Part shown: piece by piece, positions 14,944 to 23,668 of the stretch
Layout of the letters: each line of letters begins with the position of its first letter
Position numbering within the stretch: the first letter of the stretch is position 1
Assembly: GCA_004525465.1 (NCBI GenBank)
Contig: SPCN01000003.1
Span: 1-28,127 of the forward strand
Direction: 5' to 3'
Origin: Chrysiogenales bacterium
Lineage (GTDB): Bacteria > Acidobacteriota > Aminicenantia > UBA2199
Length of the DNA: 28,127 nucleotides
Notes under the pieces: generated by a model
Told to the model about the DNA's origin: nothing
What the model saw: the letters and a program-made list of their open reading frames with translations, nothing else
Databases searched by the model: none
Program-made: the position numbers and the translations under genes

Positions 14944-15816
14944 TTAATTTTTCCTGGCTTCTTCGTGGAGCCAGGCGGCGCGGGCGCCCGCGATATCCCC
15001 GAACTTGGTCAGCTCGCACTTCGCTTTTTTGGCCATGAGATTTTCATATCGATCATCTTCGACGAAGGCCACGATGCGGCTGATGCTGGACTCACCATCC
15101 ACGAATCGCCACGGGAAGCAGCCTACCGTGCAGCGTTGGTTGAGTAGCAGGTCAATATCGCCGCCCAGGCATTCAGCATGGATGATATGCTCGCAAAACA
15201 TCTCGATATGCATAAGTTGGTACTTATCCTCGCTGAATACTTCCTCGAGGCCCTTGCCGAATTTTTTCCTGAAATGTTCGTCGCAGCTCTTGGCCTGCCT
15301 GGGCATCCAGTCCCTGATCTTTGTGTTCATCGGATGATCGGCCGAACCGCAATCAACCCCGATCCATCTGAGCTTCTTGCGCTTGGCCCACTCGGCGAAT
15401 TCCCTGTCCGGCCCGGGATGCTTGATCATATAGCGTATCTCGTCCCCGGTGGGCTGGTCCCATCCGTAATGGTGAAAGCCCGTGTGAATTATCAGGATAT
15501 CGCCCTCCTGCACTTCAACGCGGTCTTCCACCATTTTAGAGGTATAGATATCGTATTCCTGAGCGCAATCGGAAAGATCCACAATGGCCGCGTCATGGAC
15601 CAGGAAATCCATGTCCAAGCTGGCAATATCCTTTCCGGGGGTATAGAAATGGATCTCGCCGTCAAGATGGGTGCCAACGTGGTTCGAGTGGGTCACGAGC
15701 TGGCCATTGGCTCCGTTGGGAGCGAGACGCTTGAAATACTTCATCTCGAGCGGTTCATAGGTAGGCCAGGGGGGGGTGCCGATGCCGAGCGGAACGGTCA
15801 AGTCGATTATTTTCAT
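14944..15816 (-). CDS. Cyclase-family metal-dependent hydrolase
   Basis: This 290-residue protein belongs to the cyclase family (PF04199), which includes kynurenine formamidase and isatin hydrolase. These enzymes hydrolyse amides or lactams with a bound divalent metal. The motif HVGTHLDGEIHFY holds the expected ligands His46, His50 and Asp52, and His56 follows. Downstream, ILIIHTGF and WIGVDCGSADHP match conserved strands of the fold, and LMHIEMFCEHI the conserved 'e.l.nl' region. Residues 240-290 extend past the core. In this cluster it is a good candidate for opening a hydroxylated ring by lactam hydrolysis. A GGAGGAAAC ribosome binding site precedes the ATG. Exact substrate unknown. Confidence 0.9.
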   Translation of the reverse strand: MKIIDLTVPLGIGTPPWPTYEPLEMKYFKRLAPNGANGQLVTHSNHVGTHLDGEIHFYTPGKDIASLDMDFLVHDAAIVDLSDCAQEYDIYTSKMVEDRVEVQEGDILIIHTGFHHYGWDQPTGDEIRYMIKHPGPDREFAEWAKRKKLRWIGVDCGSADHPMNTKIRDWMPRQAKSCDEHFRKKFGKGLEEVFSEDKYQLMHIEMFCEHIIHAECLGGDIDLLLNQRCTVGCFPWRFVDGESSISRIVAFVEDDRYENLMAKKAKCELTKFGDIAGARAAWLHEEARKN

Positions 15817-15921
15817 GTTTCCTCCAGTTTAATGGCGCGGGACCTTTTGGCCGACGACCGCAGCATTCGCCCCGATGCCCTGCAGCTCGCCCGAGTTTCC
15901 GCCAGCGGCCGCAATTTCCGT

Positions 15922-17346
15922 TTACACATATCTCTGCGCAAAAGCGACAATCGCATCGAAGAAAACGTTCTCCGGCGGTTTCACGAGGCCGGCCCCAACC
16001 ATGCCGATGCCCGGCTCCTTGTGGGCGATCCCGGTATTGATCGCCGGCAGTATCCCGGTTTCCACGACTTTCCGCACGTCAATGCCGGTCGGTGTTCCCC
16101 TGAAATTTAGCGCCGGTATCTGGTAGGCATCGTTTTCCGTAATACAGATTTCGTACATCCTTCTCGTAATGTCCAAGGAATCCTGCGGAGATCCTCCCAC
16201 GAATTTGACGATAGCGGGGGCGGCGGCCATGGCGAACCCCCCGATGCCGGCAGTCTCAGTGATGACGGAATCGCCAATATCCCGGGCGGCATCCGCCGCC
16301 GAAAACCCCGGCAGGTACAGGCCTTCCACCATGCCTGCCGGTCCCGTGAACCAGCGCTCGCCCAGCCCGGAAACCCTGATGCCGAACTCTGTACCGTTTC
16401 TGGCCATGGTGACTATCATGCTCGATCCTTCGATCCCCATGGCTGGGTCCAGGGAGCACTTGGCCGACGGCATCGAGAGGTTCAGGAAAAAGTGATCGTT
16501 GGCATTCATGAATGCCAATGCCTTGGAGAGCCTTTCCCTGGGCTCGTCAAGGAGGACGATGTAGGGAGCGAGCTCGCGGATGATGATCGAAGTGCCGGCG
16601 CGATTCCTGTTGTGGCCATCGTCACCCATTTGCAGGATCTGGGCGATGATCGTCTTCATATCCATGGGGCCATGGAGTCCCAGCGCCCCCGCAAGCACCG
16701 GCGCGAGCTCGTCACGCATCCAGCGCAAACGGACCAGCACTTCTTCCGAATAGGCACCGTACCTGAGGACTTTCCCCAAACCCTCGTTCAGTGTACAGAA
16801 TGCGCGGTTCCCGAACGCCTTGTTTTCCAGTATCCAAACCGGCATTCCCGAAGTAATCACTCCCGCCATGGGACCCACGGACGCATGGTGATGACAGGGC
16901 TCGAAGTCAATTTCTCCCGAAGCGGCAAGACGCGCCGCCTCACCTGCGTCCTTGGCCAGGCCTTCGTATAGAAGTCCTCCCATGACAGCTCCGCGCATGG
17001 GACCGCACATCATCTGCCAAGTTACGGGCGGGCCCGCGTGGAGGATGAGATTTTTCCTCATACCGGGCACTACGTCCCGGGCGAGGCCTATGCCCACAAC
17101 AGTGGGCTTGGCTGCAAGAACCCTGGACACTGCTGCATCGTTGGCCTTATCGATATCGACCTTGGAGGACAAGGCAATGGCATCGAGAGCGGCCAGGACC
17201 TTGCTGTCCCCTCCGGCCGGGGGTTTCCAGTCCACCTGGACGACGGGAAGGCCCGCGCCGGATAAATTTCGCGCGAATGACTCAAGCCCCAGGTTTACTA
17301 CGGACAGGTTCCCCAGGAAAAGCTTGCTTACGGGTTCGAAATTCAT
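15922..17346 (-). CDS. DUF1116 protein (YlbE/AllG-like)
   Basis: The 474-residue protein matches the DUF1116 family, whose E. coli member YlbE (AllG) works with FdrA (AllF) and YlbF (AllH) in oxamate carbamoyltransferase. Family-typical stretches are GPPVTWQMMCGPMRGAVMG, EPCHHHASVGPMAGVITSGMP and later NGTEFGIRVSGLGERWFTGP with GIGGFAMAAAPAIV. The C-terminal IGMVGAGLVKPP is also usual. The ATG at 17346 overlaps the fdrA stop by four bases, so the two are translationally coupled. The longer open frame to 17571 runs antiparallel-frame inside fdrA and is not used. Its role would be to form the carbamoyl-transfer complex in the cytoplasm. Length is about 55 residues above the E. coli protein. The in-frame open stretch after its stop is noted separately. 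Confidence 0.85.
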   Translation of the reverse strand: MNFEPVSKLFLGNLSVVNLGLESFARNLSGAGLPVVQVDWKPPAGGDSKVLAALDAIALSSKVDIDKANDAAVSRVLAAKPTVVGIGLARDVVPGMRKNLILHAGPPVTWQMMCGPMRGAVMGGLLYEGLAKDAGEAARLAASGEIDFEPCHHHASVGPMAGVITSGMPVWILENKAFGNRAFCTLNEGLGKVLRYGAYSEEVLVRLRWMRDELAPVLAGALGLHGPMDMKTIIAQILQMGDDGHNRNRAGTSIIIRELAPYIVLLDEPRERLSKALAFMNANDHFFLNLSMPSAKCSLDPAMGIEGSSMIVTMARNGTEFGIRVSGLGERWFTGPAGMVEGLYLPGFSAADAARDIGDSVITETAGIGGFAMAAAPAIVKFVGGSPQDSLDITRRMYEICITENDAYQIPALNFRGTPTGIDVRKVVETGILPAINTGIAHKEPGIGMVGAGLVKPPENVFFDAIVAFAQRYV

Positions 17347-18947
17347 TTTTTCACCGTAGCGCCGGCGCGCACGGCACGAATGATTTCCAGAGCTAGCAGC
17401 GCGGCGCGGTAATTGGACGGCATCACGATGACGCCCGCGCCTTCCAGCCTCGAGGCCTGGGCCGAAAGTCCTTGCGGATCCGCCGGGGTTCCAGTGACAG
17501 AAGCCACAACGATCAAGTGCCCGCCCCGCTTCTTCGCCGCGGCCTTGGCCTGGCCGATTGCTTCGAGGCACGCTCCCGCTGGATCCGGGTGGGATCCGTA
17601 GCCCAGCACAAGATCGAGGAGGATGACTGCGGTCTCTTTGTCCTGTCCGTCCTTCAAAATGCGATCTATGCGCACGCCGGGATCTATCATCGGATGCGGC
17701 TTCCCGATCGTGAAATAATCATCACCCAAATCACTGACGACATTGCCCTCGGAAACACGCGGATCGATCGGCACAAAGGCGGGATCGACGTGGATGTTGG
17801 ATTGTACGTCTCCCAGTGTACCATGAAGAATGAATAGGGCTTCGTCGCAGAGCGTGCCGCCCGTGTAGAGGCCGCGTACGTATTTTTGTCCAGGCAGGAG
17901 GAGTTTTGCCTCTTGGAGCGCCCTGGTGCGAATGGCAGTCATGTCTACGACTCGATCCGCAATCCTGACCCTGGCCGCAGACGCGTCGCGCGCCCCGGAA
18001 GCGAAAGCACAAGCCAGGAGCGCCGTTTCCTCGAGACTGGAGGCGAAGGCGAGGTTTCCATCGTCTTGCCGCTCACAGGCAAGTCCCAGGAAAAACGCTA
18101 CAGCGGGCTTTCCTGCCGTTTTGAGCGCCGCAATCACTTGGGCTGCGATTTCGGGAACAGGCGGTTTAGAGACAACGACGAGGACTTTCGTCCCCTGGTC
18201 ATGCTTGAATGCTTCCAGCGCCAAAAGCGTCGTCATGCCGGCCACCCGGGCATCCTTGAGATCACGGCTGCCGGTACCGATAGCTTGCGAGACTCCCGAA
18301 CCGAAGCGGTCGATGAGGCAAGACACTTCCTGAAGGCCCGTGCCTGAAGCAGCCACGATGCCCACTGGCCCCCGGCGCACGACATTGGCGAAACAAATGG
18401 GGTTCCCGTTTATGATCGCAGTTCCGCAGTCCGGCCCCATGAGCAGGAGCCCCTTTGAGACGGCCAGGCGCTTCAGGTTTATCTCATCGTCCAGCGGAAC
18501 ATTGTCTGAGAAGAGCATGACGTGGAGGCCGCGCTCGAGAGCTTTCCTGGCTGCCCGCGGCGCATGGAGACCCGGAAGCGAAATCAGGGCGAGATTGGCC
18601 TCCGGCAGTACTTTCAGGGCTGAAGCGAAGGAGCCCGTATGCGCCAATCCGGCGGCAACGCCGGCTGCAGGATCCTTTTTACGGTTGATAATCGCCAGGG
18701 CTGCGGATACGGCCTGGTCGGCGGCCTCGCCGGTTTCGGCATCGAGGGCGATCAAGAGATCGTTCGGGCGCGCCAGGGACAGTTGCGCCTCCGCGAAACC
18801 CAAGCCGACGAGCAAATCAAGGTTCATGGGCGTTGCCATGGCCACAACCGCTTCCCTTATGCCCTTGGTTTTCTTGAGTTCGTGGGTGGCGAGCATGAGG
18901 AACACGGAGTCGTAATAGGAATCCTTACGGACCGTGATCTTTTTCAT
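17343..18947 (-). CDS. fdrA: FdrA family protein (succinyl-CoA-synthetase-like; AllF-like)
   Basis: The 534-residue protein has the FdrA layout. An N-terminal regulatory/CoA-binding part comes first, then LLMGPDCGTAIINGNPICFAN, then a Ligase_CoA region with GSGVSQAIGTGSRDLKD, as in the alpha subunit of succinyl-CoA synthetase. The phosphohistidine loop (GHAGA) of the true synthetase is absent; the aligned segment reads GNLAFASSLEE. A second domain from about residue 350 has YTGGTLCDEALFI and VILLDLVLGYGSHPDPA. E. coli FdrA/AllF is a subunit of oxamate carbamoyltransferase, which forms carbamoyl phosphate. Here it sits between the DUF2877 and DUF1116 genes, the same three-family set as E. coli. 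Length is close to E. coli FdrA (about 555). Confidence 0.92.
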   Translation of the reverse strand: MKKITVRKDSYYDSVFLMLATHELKKTKGIREAVVAMATPMNLDLLVGLGFAEAQLSLARPNDLLIALDAETGEAADQAVSAALAIINRKKDPAAGVAAGLAHTGSFASALKVLPEANLALISLPGLHAPRAARKALERGLHVMLFSDNVPLDDEINLKRLAVSKGLLLMGPDCGTAIINGNPICFANVVRRGPVGIVAASGTGLQEVSCLIDRFGSGVSQAIGTGSRDLKDARVAGMTTLLALEAFKHDQGTKVLVVVSKPPVPEIAAQVIAALKTAGKPAVAFFLGLACERQDDGNLAFASSLEETALLACAFASGARDASAARVRIADRVVDMTAIRTRALQEAKLLLPGQKYVRGLYTGGTLCDEALFILHGTLGDVQSNIHVDPAFVPIDPRVSEGNVVSDLGDDYFTIGKPHPMIDPGVRIDRILKDGQDKETAVILLDLVLGYGSHPDPAGACLEAIGQAKAAAKKRGGHLIVVASVTGTPADPQGLSAQASRLEGAGVIVMPSNYRAALLALEIIRAVRAGATVKK

Positions 18948-18985
18948 TCATGCTCCCATATAAAACATTCTAACACAAACGAATA

Positions 18986-19867
18986 TCATATCATCAACAA
19001 GCGCTCCGCGGATTCCTTTGAGGCACCGAAAAGGAATCCGAGCAGGGCATCCGATCCCGATGTCGCGCCATGGCTAAGCGTTCTCTCCACGGCTTGATTC
19101 AAGCCGGATAAATTTTCTGCAGTGCAAGATGCCGCCAGCGCCGTGCCCAGTCCGGTGAGATGCGCGGGGAAAACGCCAGCAGCGGATCCGAGCAGCAAAG
19201 CCCTGCCCGCCGCAGTTGTTCTCGGGAAACAATCCGCGGGAATCTTTGACGTGTTTTCAGCTAATTCTTCCGTGAGGCGGCGCGCGAGCAGGAAACCGGA
19301 AATGAAATCATCACCGGCAGGGGTCGTTCCGGGACCGAAGCCTGCGAGATTCCAGGGGAAACCTGACTTGTCATTCAAGGACGAAATGAAGGTTTCCCTG
19401 TAGGCTCCTTCACGGAACATGCTCTGCGCTGGAAGGCGCCGTTTCAACAGGTTTTCCATGAAGAAGAGCGCGTCACGGATCAACCACGGCTTTCTTTTTA
19501 TATTAGCGCGGATCGTTTCTGCCGCGGCCGCCAGCTCCGTCCGGGAGTCCCAAAGCGGATTTCCGGAAACGACAATGATGAAAGGCCCGATACGCAGGGT
19601 AGCCTTCTCAAATCGGGACAATTCATTCACGTGGATTGCCTCCCTCGCCCACGACAGCAGCGGCTCGAAATCCCCGTCGGGTAAAATGAACGAGCGTGCT
19701 TCCGCGCGCGCGGGATCCCCCACGATCGACACGAACGCTCCATCGCCGTGGAGCAACGAAAGAGCGTTGTCGTGGACTCCGACCAGAGGGGCGGACCACG
19801 ATCCGCCGGGCATGAGACAACCGGCGCGAGCGTCGTTTATGATTGCCAGATCCGTCATAACGTGCAT
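18986..19867 (-). CDS. DUF2877 protein (YlbF/AllH-like)
   Basis: The 293-residue protein carries the DUF2877 hallmark GFGPGTTPAGDDFISGFLLA at about residues 178-197 and HGATSGSDALLGFLFG near the C-terminus. Its E. coli relative YlbF (AllH) is the third component of oxamate carbamoyltransferase. The family has no solved chemistry that can be read from sequence. Placed just before fdrA and DUF1116, it supports a carbamoyl-transfer complex. The ATG at 19867 lacks a clear ribosome binding site; an ATG three codons later (19858) is possible. It follows the molybdenum-subunit gene by 69 nt in the same direction. Composition is GC-rich like the rest of the block. Confidence 0.85.
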   Translation of the reverse strand: MHVMTDLAIINDARAGCLMPGGSWSAPLVGVHDNALSLLHGDGAFVSIVGDPARAEARSFILPDGDFEPLLSWAREAIHVNELSRFEKATLRIGPFIIVVSGNPLWDSRTELAAAAETIRANIKRKPWLIRDALFFMENLLKRRLPAQSMFREGAYRETFISSLNDKSGFPWNLAGFGPGTTPAGDDFISGFLLARRLTEELAENTSKIPADCFPRTTAAGRALLLGSAAGVFPAHLTGLGTALAASCTAENLSGLNQAVERTLSHGATSGSDALLGFLFGASKESAERLLMI

Positions 19868-19936
19868 GTGAACTTTGTCATCGGTACAAAAAGCGGTCCC
19901 CGTGAATATCGCCTTTTCTTCCTTCTTCCCCCAAGG

Positions 19937-22375
19937 TCAGTCCGCGACCGAAGGAATATCCTTCACGGACCTGCATGAGCCGAGCGGAGACTTGGTTATC
20001 CAGTTGTCTATGGGCTTTTTGTTCCGCAGTGCCCGCCAAACGTCTTCGAACCGTATGGGCATATGGAGGATCTCGGCGCCGGTGGCTTTCCGCAAAGCGT
20101 TGCCGAGCGCGGCGGCCACGGATATCATGGAATGCTCTCCAACTCCCCGCGCTCCGTAAGGACCGTCGATCTGTGCCGTCTCGACGACGAAACACTCGAC
20201 CTCGAGGGGCAGGTCCTTGGCGGTCGGGATCTTGTTATCAGTGAAGGATGGATTAAGAAGGCGCCCTTCCTTGTCATATATATAACCTTCGCACATAGCT
20301 GTTCCCAGTCCCTGCATCATGCCGCCGATGGCCTGGCCACGCACCAATTCCGGATTCACGGCCTTGCCCACGTCGAAGGCACTCGCAATTCTGAGCACGC
20401 GGTATTCGCCGGTTTCCAGGTTAGCCTCCACTACCATGCCGTGGGCGCCGAAGGTCCAGTTCAAGGCGGGATGGCCCTCTCCCGTTTCCTTGTTGAGGTT
20501 GGTCAGGCCCTGGGCGATGTACTTGCCGACCCCGATAAGCGGACCGCCGATGCCGTTGCCGTTGGGCATCATATAGCCTACAGCCATGGAGGAAAAAGAG
20601 ATAGACCTGGCAGGATGATGCCTCAGGAATACCTTGTCGCCGTCGTGGCCCAGGTCGCGTAGGCCGACATGCAACACTTCGGCCGCCACGGCATAAGCTT
20701 TCTTGAGAAGGTCTTCCGCTGCGATGATGGCGGCGTTCCCGGAGAGGAAGAGGCCTTTCGACGCCACCGTCTGCCAGTCGTAGGGGTCCTTTTCCGTATC
20801 GCAATCAAAAGATATCTTGACTTTCTCGAGGACGAAACCCAGACGTTCCGCCACGATCTGGCGAATGGAGGTATAGGTGCCCTGGCCCAAATCCGTGAGA
20901 GCCAGGTTGACCGTAACCGAACCATCCTCGTTCATCTTGATGATGACCGCAGTGGCGGTGAAGGGCGGCATGGCCGGGGCTTTCTGCAGGGCTGCGATGC
21001 CCTTGCCGATTTTCCACCCGGTACGTTTCTCCCGTCCGGCTTCTTCCTTGGTGATCTTGCCGTAGGAAATTGCCGCGGCCACCGTATCAATGCATTTCAA
21101 TACCGACCCCGAATGTTCAGTCAGCTCTTCGCCGGTTAATGTTCTGGAACCCGGGCGCAGGGCGTTTTTGCGCCTGAACTCCAGCGGGTCCATGCCTATG
21201 GCCAGGGCGAGGAGCTCCATATGCCGCTCGATGGCCCAATGGAATTCGACGTGCCCGAAGCCCCGGTAAGCCGTGCCGAACGGTTTGTTCGTATAGATGG
21301 TATAAGCGTCTATCCAGGCGTTCGGAATTTCGTAGGGACCGGAGGCTGAATATCCGGATGCCCTGGTTACGTTCACGGCATAGTCGGCATAGGCGCCCGA
21401 GTCCCAGTACATGGTCATATGCTGGGCCAGGATCTTGCCCTCGGAAGAGATACCGGTCCTGATCCTGTACGTGAGTGCGCTCCGGCAAGGCAGCAGTGAG
21501 AACTCCTCTTCACGGCTCGCCTGGAATTTCACCGGCCGGCCACCGGCTTTCCTCGAGAGCACTGCACAAAGTGGTTCCACGCCAATGCCCGCTTTGCCCC
21601 CGAAGCCGCCGCCCACATAGGGGATGATCACCCTTACGTTATTGTGTGGAAGCGAAAAGGCGTGGCAGAACAGGTTCCGCACCGTGAAAGGAGACTGGGC
21701 GCTCGTCCAGATGGATACTTTGTCTCCGCTCGACCACTTGACGATGGCCACATGGGTTTCCATGGGAACGTGCTGCACGGATGGACAGGAGTATTCCCGT
21801 TCTATGATCCATGCCGATTCGGCAAAACCCTTGTCCACGTCACCCTTCCTGAGCTTGGTGTGATTGGCGATATTACTGCCGGGTTTCGGCGTGAACGCAG
21901 CAGCGACATAAGAATAGGAGCCCAGGTCCGGGTGCACCAGGGGCGCATCAGGCTTCAGGGCATCCATGTGGTGGAGCACGGGAGGAAGTTCTTCATAGTC
22001 CACAGTGATGGCCTCGACGGCAGCCCGAGCTATCTCAGGGGTATCGGCTGCCACGGCGGCAACGGCCTCACCATAGTGTCGCACTTCCCCCCTGGCGAGT
22101 ATGTACTTGTCCACGACATAGAGGCCGAGCCTGTAAGCAAGTTCCTCCCCCGTGATGACGGCCCTGACGCCTGGGATCGCTTGGGCTTTGCCCGAATCGA
22201 TATTCCTTATGCGGGCGCGGGCGTGCGGGCTTTTCTTGACCTGGGCATACAGCATCCCGGGAAACTTCATGTCGCTGACATATACTGCTTCTCCTGTCAG
22301 CTTCTCGGTATCGTCAACTTTTTTCTCGGATTTTCCCACATACCTCAGCGCTTCGGGTTTAAGATCATCAAACAT
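19937..22375 (-). CDS. Molybdenum hydroxylase large subunit (xanthine dehydrogenase family)
   Basis: The 812-residue Mo-cofactor subunit of a xanthine-oxidase-family enzyme hydroxylates a carbon next to nitrogen in a ring, using water as oxygen source. Signatures are GKSEKKVDDTEKLTGEAVY near the start, GGGFGGK at 255-261, AYRGFGH at 369-375, and the catalytic glutamate Glu747 in GARGVGE. AYRGFG differs from the AYxCSFR loop of form I CO dehydrogenase, so it is not a CO oxidiser. The C-terminal PYGARGVGEHSM and LGNAL are family-typical. An AAAGGGGAG ribosome binding site precedes the ATG, and the start overlaps the 2Fe-2S gene by 8 nt. The ring substrate could be a purine, pyrimidine, nicotinate or similar heterocycle and is not fixed by sequence. 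Confidence 0.93.
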   Translation of the reverse strand: MFDDLKPEALRYVGKSEKKVDDTEKLTGEAVYVSDMKFPGMLYAQVKKSPHARARIRNIDSGKAQAIPGVRAVITGEELAYRLGLYVVDKYILARGEVRHYGEAVAAVAADTPEIARAAVEAITVDYEELPPVLHHMDALKPDAPLVHPDLGSYSYVAAAFTPKPGSNIANHTKLRKGDVDKGFAESAWIIEREYSCPSVQHVPMETHVAIVKWSSGDKVSIWTSAQSPFTVRNLFCHAFSLPHNNVRVIIPYVGGGFGGKAGIGVEPLCAVLSRKAGGRPVKFQASREEEFSLLPCRSALTYRIRTGISSEGKILAQHMTMYWDSGAYADYAVNVTRASGYSASGPYEIPNAWIDAYTIYTNKPFGTAYRGFGHVEFHWAIERHMELLALAIGMDPLEFRRKNALRPGSRTLTGEELTEHSGSVLKCIDTVAAAISYGKITKEEAGREKRTGWKIGKGIAALQKAPAMPPFTATAVIIKMNEDGSVTVNLALTDLGQGTYTSIRQIVAERLGFVLEKVKISFDCDTEKDPYDWQTVASKGLFLSGNAAIIAAEDLLKKAYAVAAEVLHVGLRDLGHDGDKVFLRHHPARSISFSSMAVGYMMPNGNGIGGPLIGVGKYIAQGLTNLNKETGEGHPALNWTFGAHGMVVEANLETGEYRVLRIASAFDVGKAVNPELVRGQAIGGMMQGLGTAMCEGYIYDKEGRLLNPSFTDNKIPTAKDLPLEVECFVVETAQIDGPYGARGVGEHSMISVAAALGNALRKATGAEILHMPIRFEDVWRALRNKKPIDNWITKSPLGSCRSVKDIPSVAD

Positions 22376-22856
22376 GTTTGAGCTCCCCTTTCAGGTCGCC
22401 TTGGCCGGTCAAATCGAGCACAGCTTCAATAATCTGTGTATATCCGGTACACCGGCAGAAATTCCCCTCGATGGCTTCCTTGATGGCCTCGGGCGTCGGT
22501 TTCCCATTGTGGCGAAGGAGCTCCTTCACGGACATGACCATCCCCGGAGTGCAGAATCCGCACTGCACGGCATGATTTTTTTCGAACGCTTTCTGGATAT
22601 CCGAAAGGCCGAAGCTTCCTGCTTGGCCTTCTATCGTCTCAATTGAAGCGCCGTCCGCCTCCGCGGCCAGGACCAGGCAGGCATTGACGACCTTGCCGTT
22701 CAGGAATACCGTACAGGCCCCGCATTCCCCCATGCCGCAGCCTTCCTTGGTGCCCGAGAGGCCCAGATCGTCGCGGATGAAATGAAGGAGAGTGCGGTGT
22801 TCCGCGACATCCCTTTCGTACTCCAGACCATTGACAGTAACTTTTATTTTCATCAT
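22368..22856 (-). CDS. Molybdenum hydroxylase 2Fe-2S subunit
   Basis: This 162-residue subunit passes electrons from the Mo site to FAD. The plant-ferredoxin-type cluster is bound by Cys40, Cys45, Cys48 and Cys60 (GCGMGECGACTVFLNGKVVNAC), and the second, C-terminal cluster by Cys99, Cys102, Cys134 and Cys136 (CGFCTPGM and NFCRCTGY). All eight ligands are present, so it should be functional. I start at 22856, where the ATG overlaps the stop of the FAD gene by four bases; an ATG at 22871 would add five residues. Length matches the CoxS/XdhC-type family. It is coupled to both neighbours. Confidence 0.95.
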   Translation of the reverse strand: MMKIKVTVNGLEYERDVAEHRTLLHFIRDDLGLSGTKEGCGMGECGACTVFLNGKVVNACLVLAAEADGASIETIEGQAGSFGLSDIQKAFEKNHAVQCGFCTPGMVMSVKELLRHNGKPTPEAIKEAIEGNFCRCTGYTQIIEAVLDLTGQGDLKGELKHV

Positions 22857-23668
22857 TTTATCTCTTGCCATAGACGCCGGATATACGTACTTGCCATGAA
22901 AGCGCGATACTCTCCGCTCGCTCGAATATCGTCGATGGGCTTGATGGCGGCAAGTACCTTGACTATGGCCGCATCCACCCCGTCCTTGTCAAGCATGCCA
23001 TCGACAAGCACTGGCGTCGGAGCGGCCGAGCTTACGCCGAATCGAATGCCGTTGTTTCGTCTTACCATCAACACCCCGATAATGCCGAGATCATGGCCGG
23101 CGATGCGCTTGAGTTTGAGATAGTAACCGCGCGCCCCGGCGGCAGAGGCGGGGATGATGATTTTTTCAAGGAATTCGCCTGCTTTAAGGACCGTATGCTT
23201 CACCCCAGTAAAAAACTCACTGAAAGGCACTTGCCTTGTCCCCGAAGCCGATTCGAGCACGGCAAAGGCGTCAAGGCACAGGAGGGCGGGAGCCATATCA
23301 GCGCAAGGAGACGCGTTGACCACGTTCCCGGCCACGGTGGCCCGATTGCGAATCTGGTGGGAAGCTAGCTGACGGGCGCAGTCGCAAAGGACCGGGAAAA
23401 GTTCCCGTGCCTCCCGGCAGCGCAGCACGTCGTTGATAGTGACGGCGTTTCCCATAACAAGCCCTTCAGACGCGCTCCAAGCGATACTGTCGGCGCTCTG
23501 TATCTTCTTCGCATCGATAACGACGGCAGGCCTGATATTGCCGTCGCGAATATTGGGAAGCAGATCGGTGCCTCCGGCCAGTATCTTGCCGTCATCCCGG
23601 TGATCGTCCAAAAGCCTGATCATTTCAGAGGCCGTTTTCGGGGCCCGGTAGCGGAATTCATAAAGCAT
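22853..23668 (-). CDS. Molybdenum hydroxylase FAD-binding subunit
   Basis: The 271-residue subunit accepts electrons from the Fe-S clusters and passes them to NAD or another carrier. FAD motifs are ILAGGTDLLP (29-38) and TVAGNVVNASPCADMAP (111-127). The C-terminal half has the CoxM-type domain with YYLKLKR and LGIIGVLM. GGAGGG precedes the ATG at 23668. It is the first gene of the catabolic operon and follows a leader of about 220 nt. Gene order FAD, 2Fe-2S, Mo is common for such hydroxylases in catabolic clusters. No XdhC-like cofactor maturation gene is present in the window. Confidence 0.94.
   Translation of the reverse strand: MLYEFRYRAPKTASEMIRLLDDHRDDGKILAGGTDLLPNIRDGNIRPAVVIDAKKIQSADSIAWSASEGLVMGNAVTINDVLRCREARELFPVLCDCARQLASHQIRNRATVAGNVVNASPCADMAPALLCLDAFAVLESASGTRQVPFSEFFTGVKHTVLKAGEFLEKIIIPASAAGARGYYLKLKRIAGHDLGIIGVLMVRRNNGIRFGVSSAAPTPVLVDGMLDKDGVDAAIVKVLAAIKPIDDIRASGEYRAFMASTYIRRLWQEIK

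Noticed and set aside
15832..15921. An in-frame open stretch of 30 codons after the DUF1116 stop codon, ending just before the cyclase ribosome binding site.
   Set aside because: In GC-rich DNA an open stretch of this length is common by chance, and the protein already ends with the family's usual C-terminus. Stop-codon readthrough cannot be supported.
17347..17571. A 75-residue N-terminal extension of the DUF1116 frame.
   Set aside because: It lies inside fdrA in another frame and is arginine/glycine-rich low-complexity sequence, with a good coupled ATG at 17346.
19937..23668. Carbon monoxide dehydrogenase identity for the Mo enzyme.
   Set aside because: The active-site loop reads AYRGFGH and not the AYxCSFR of form I CO dehydrogenase.
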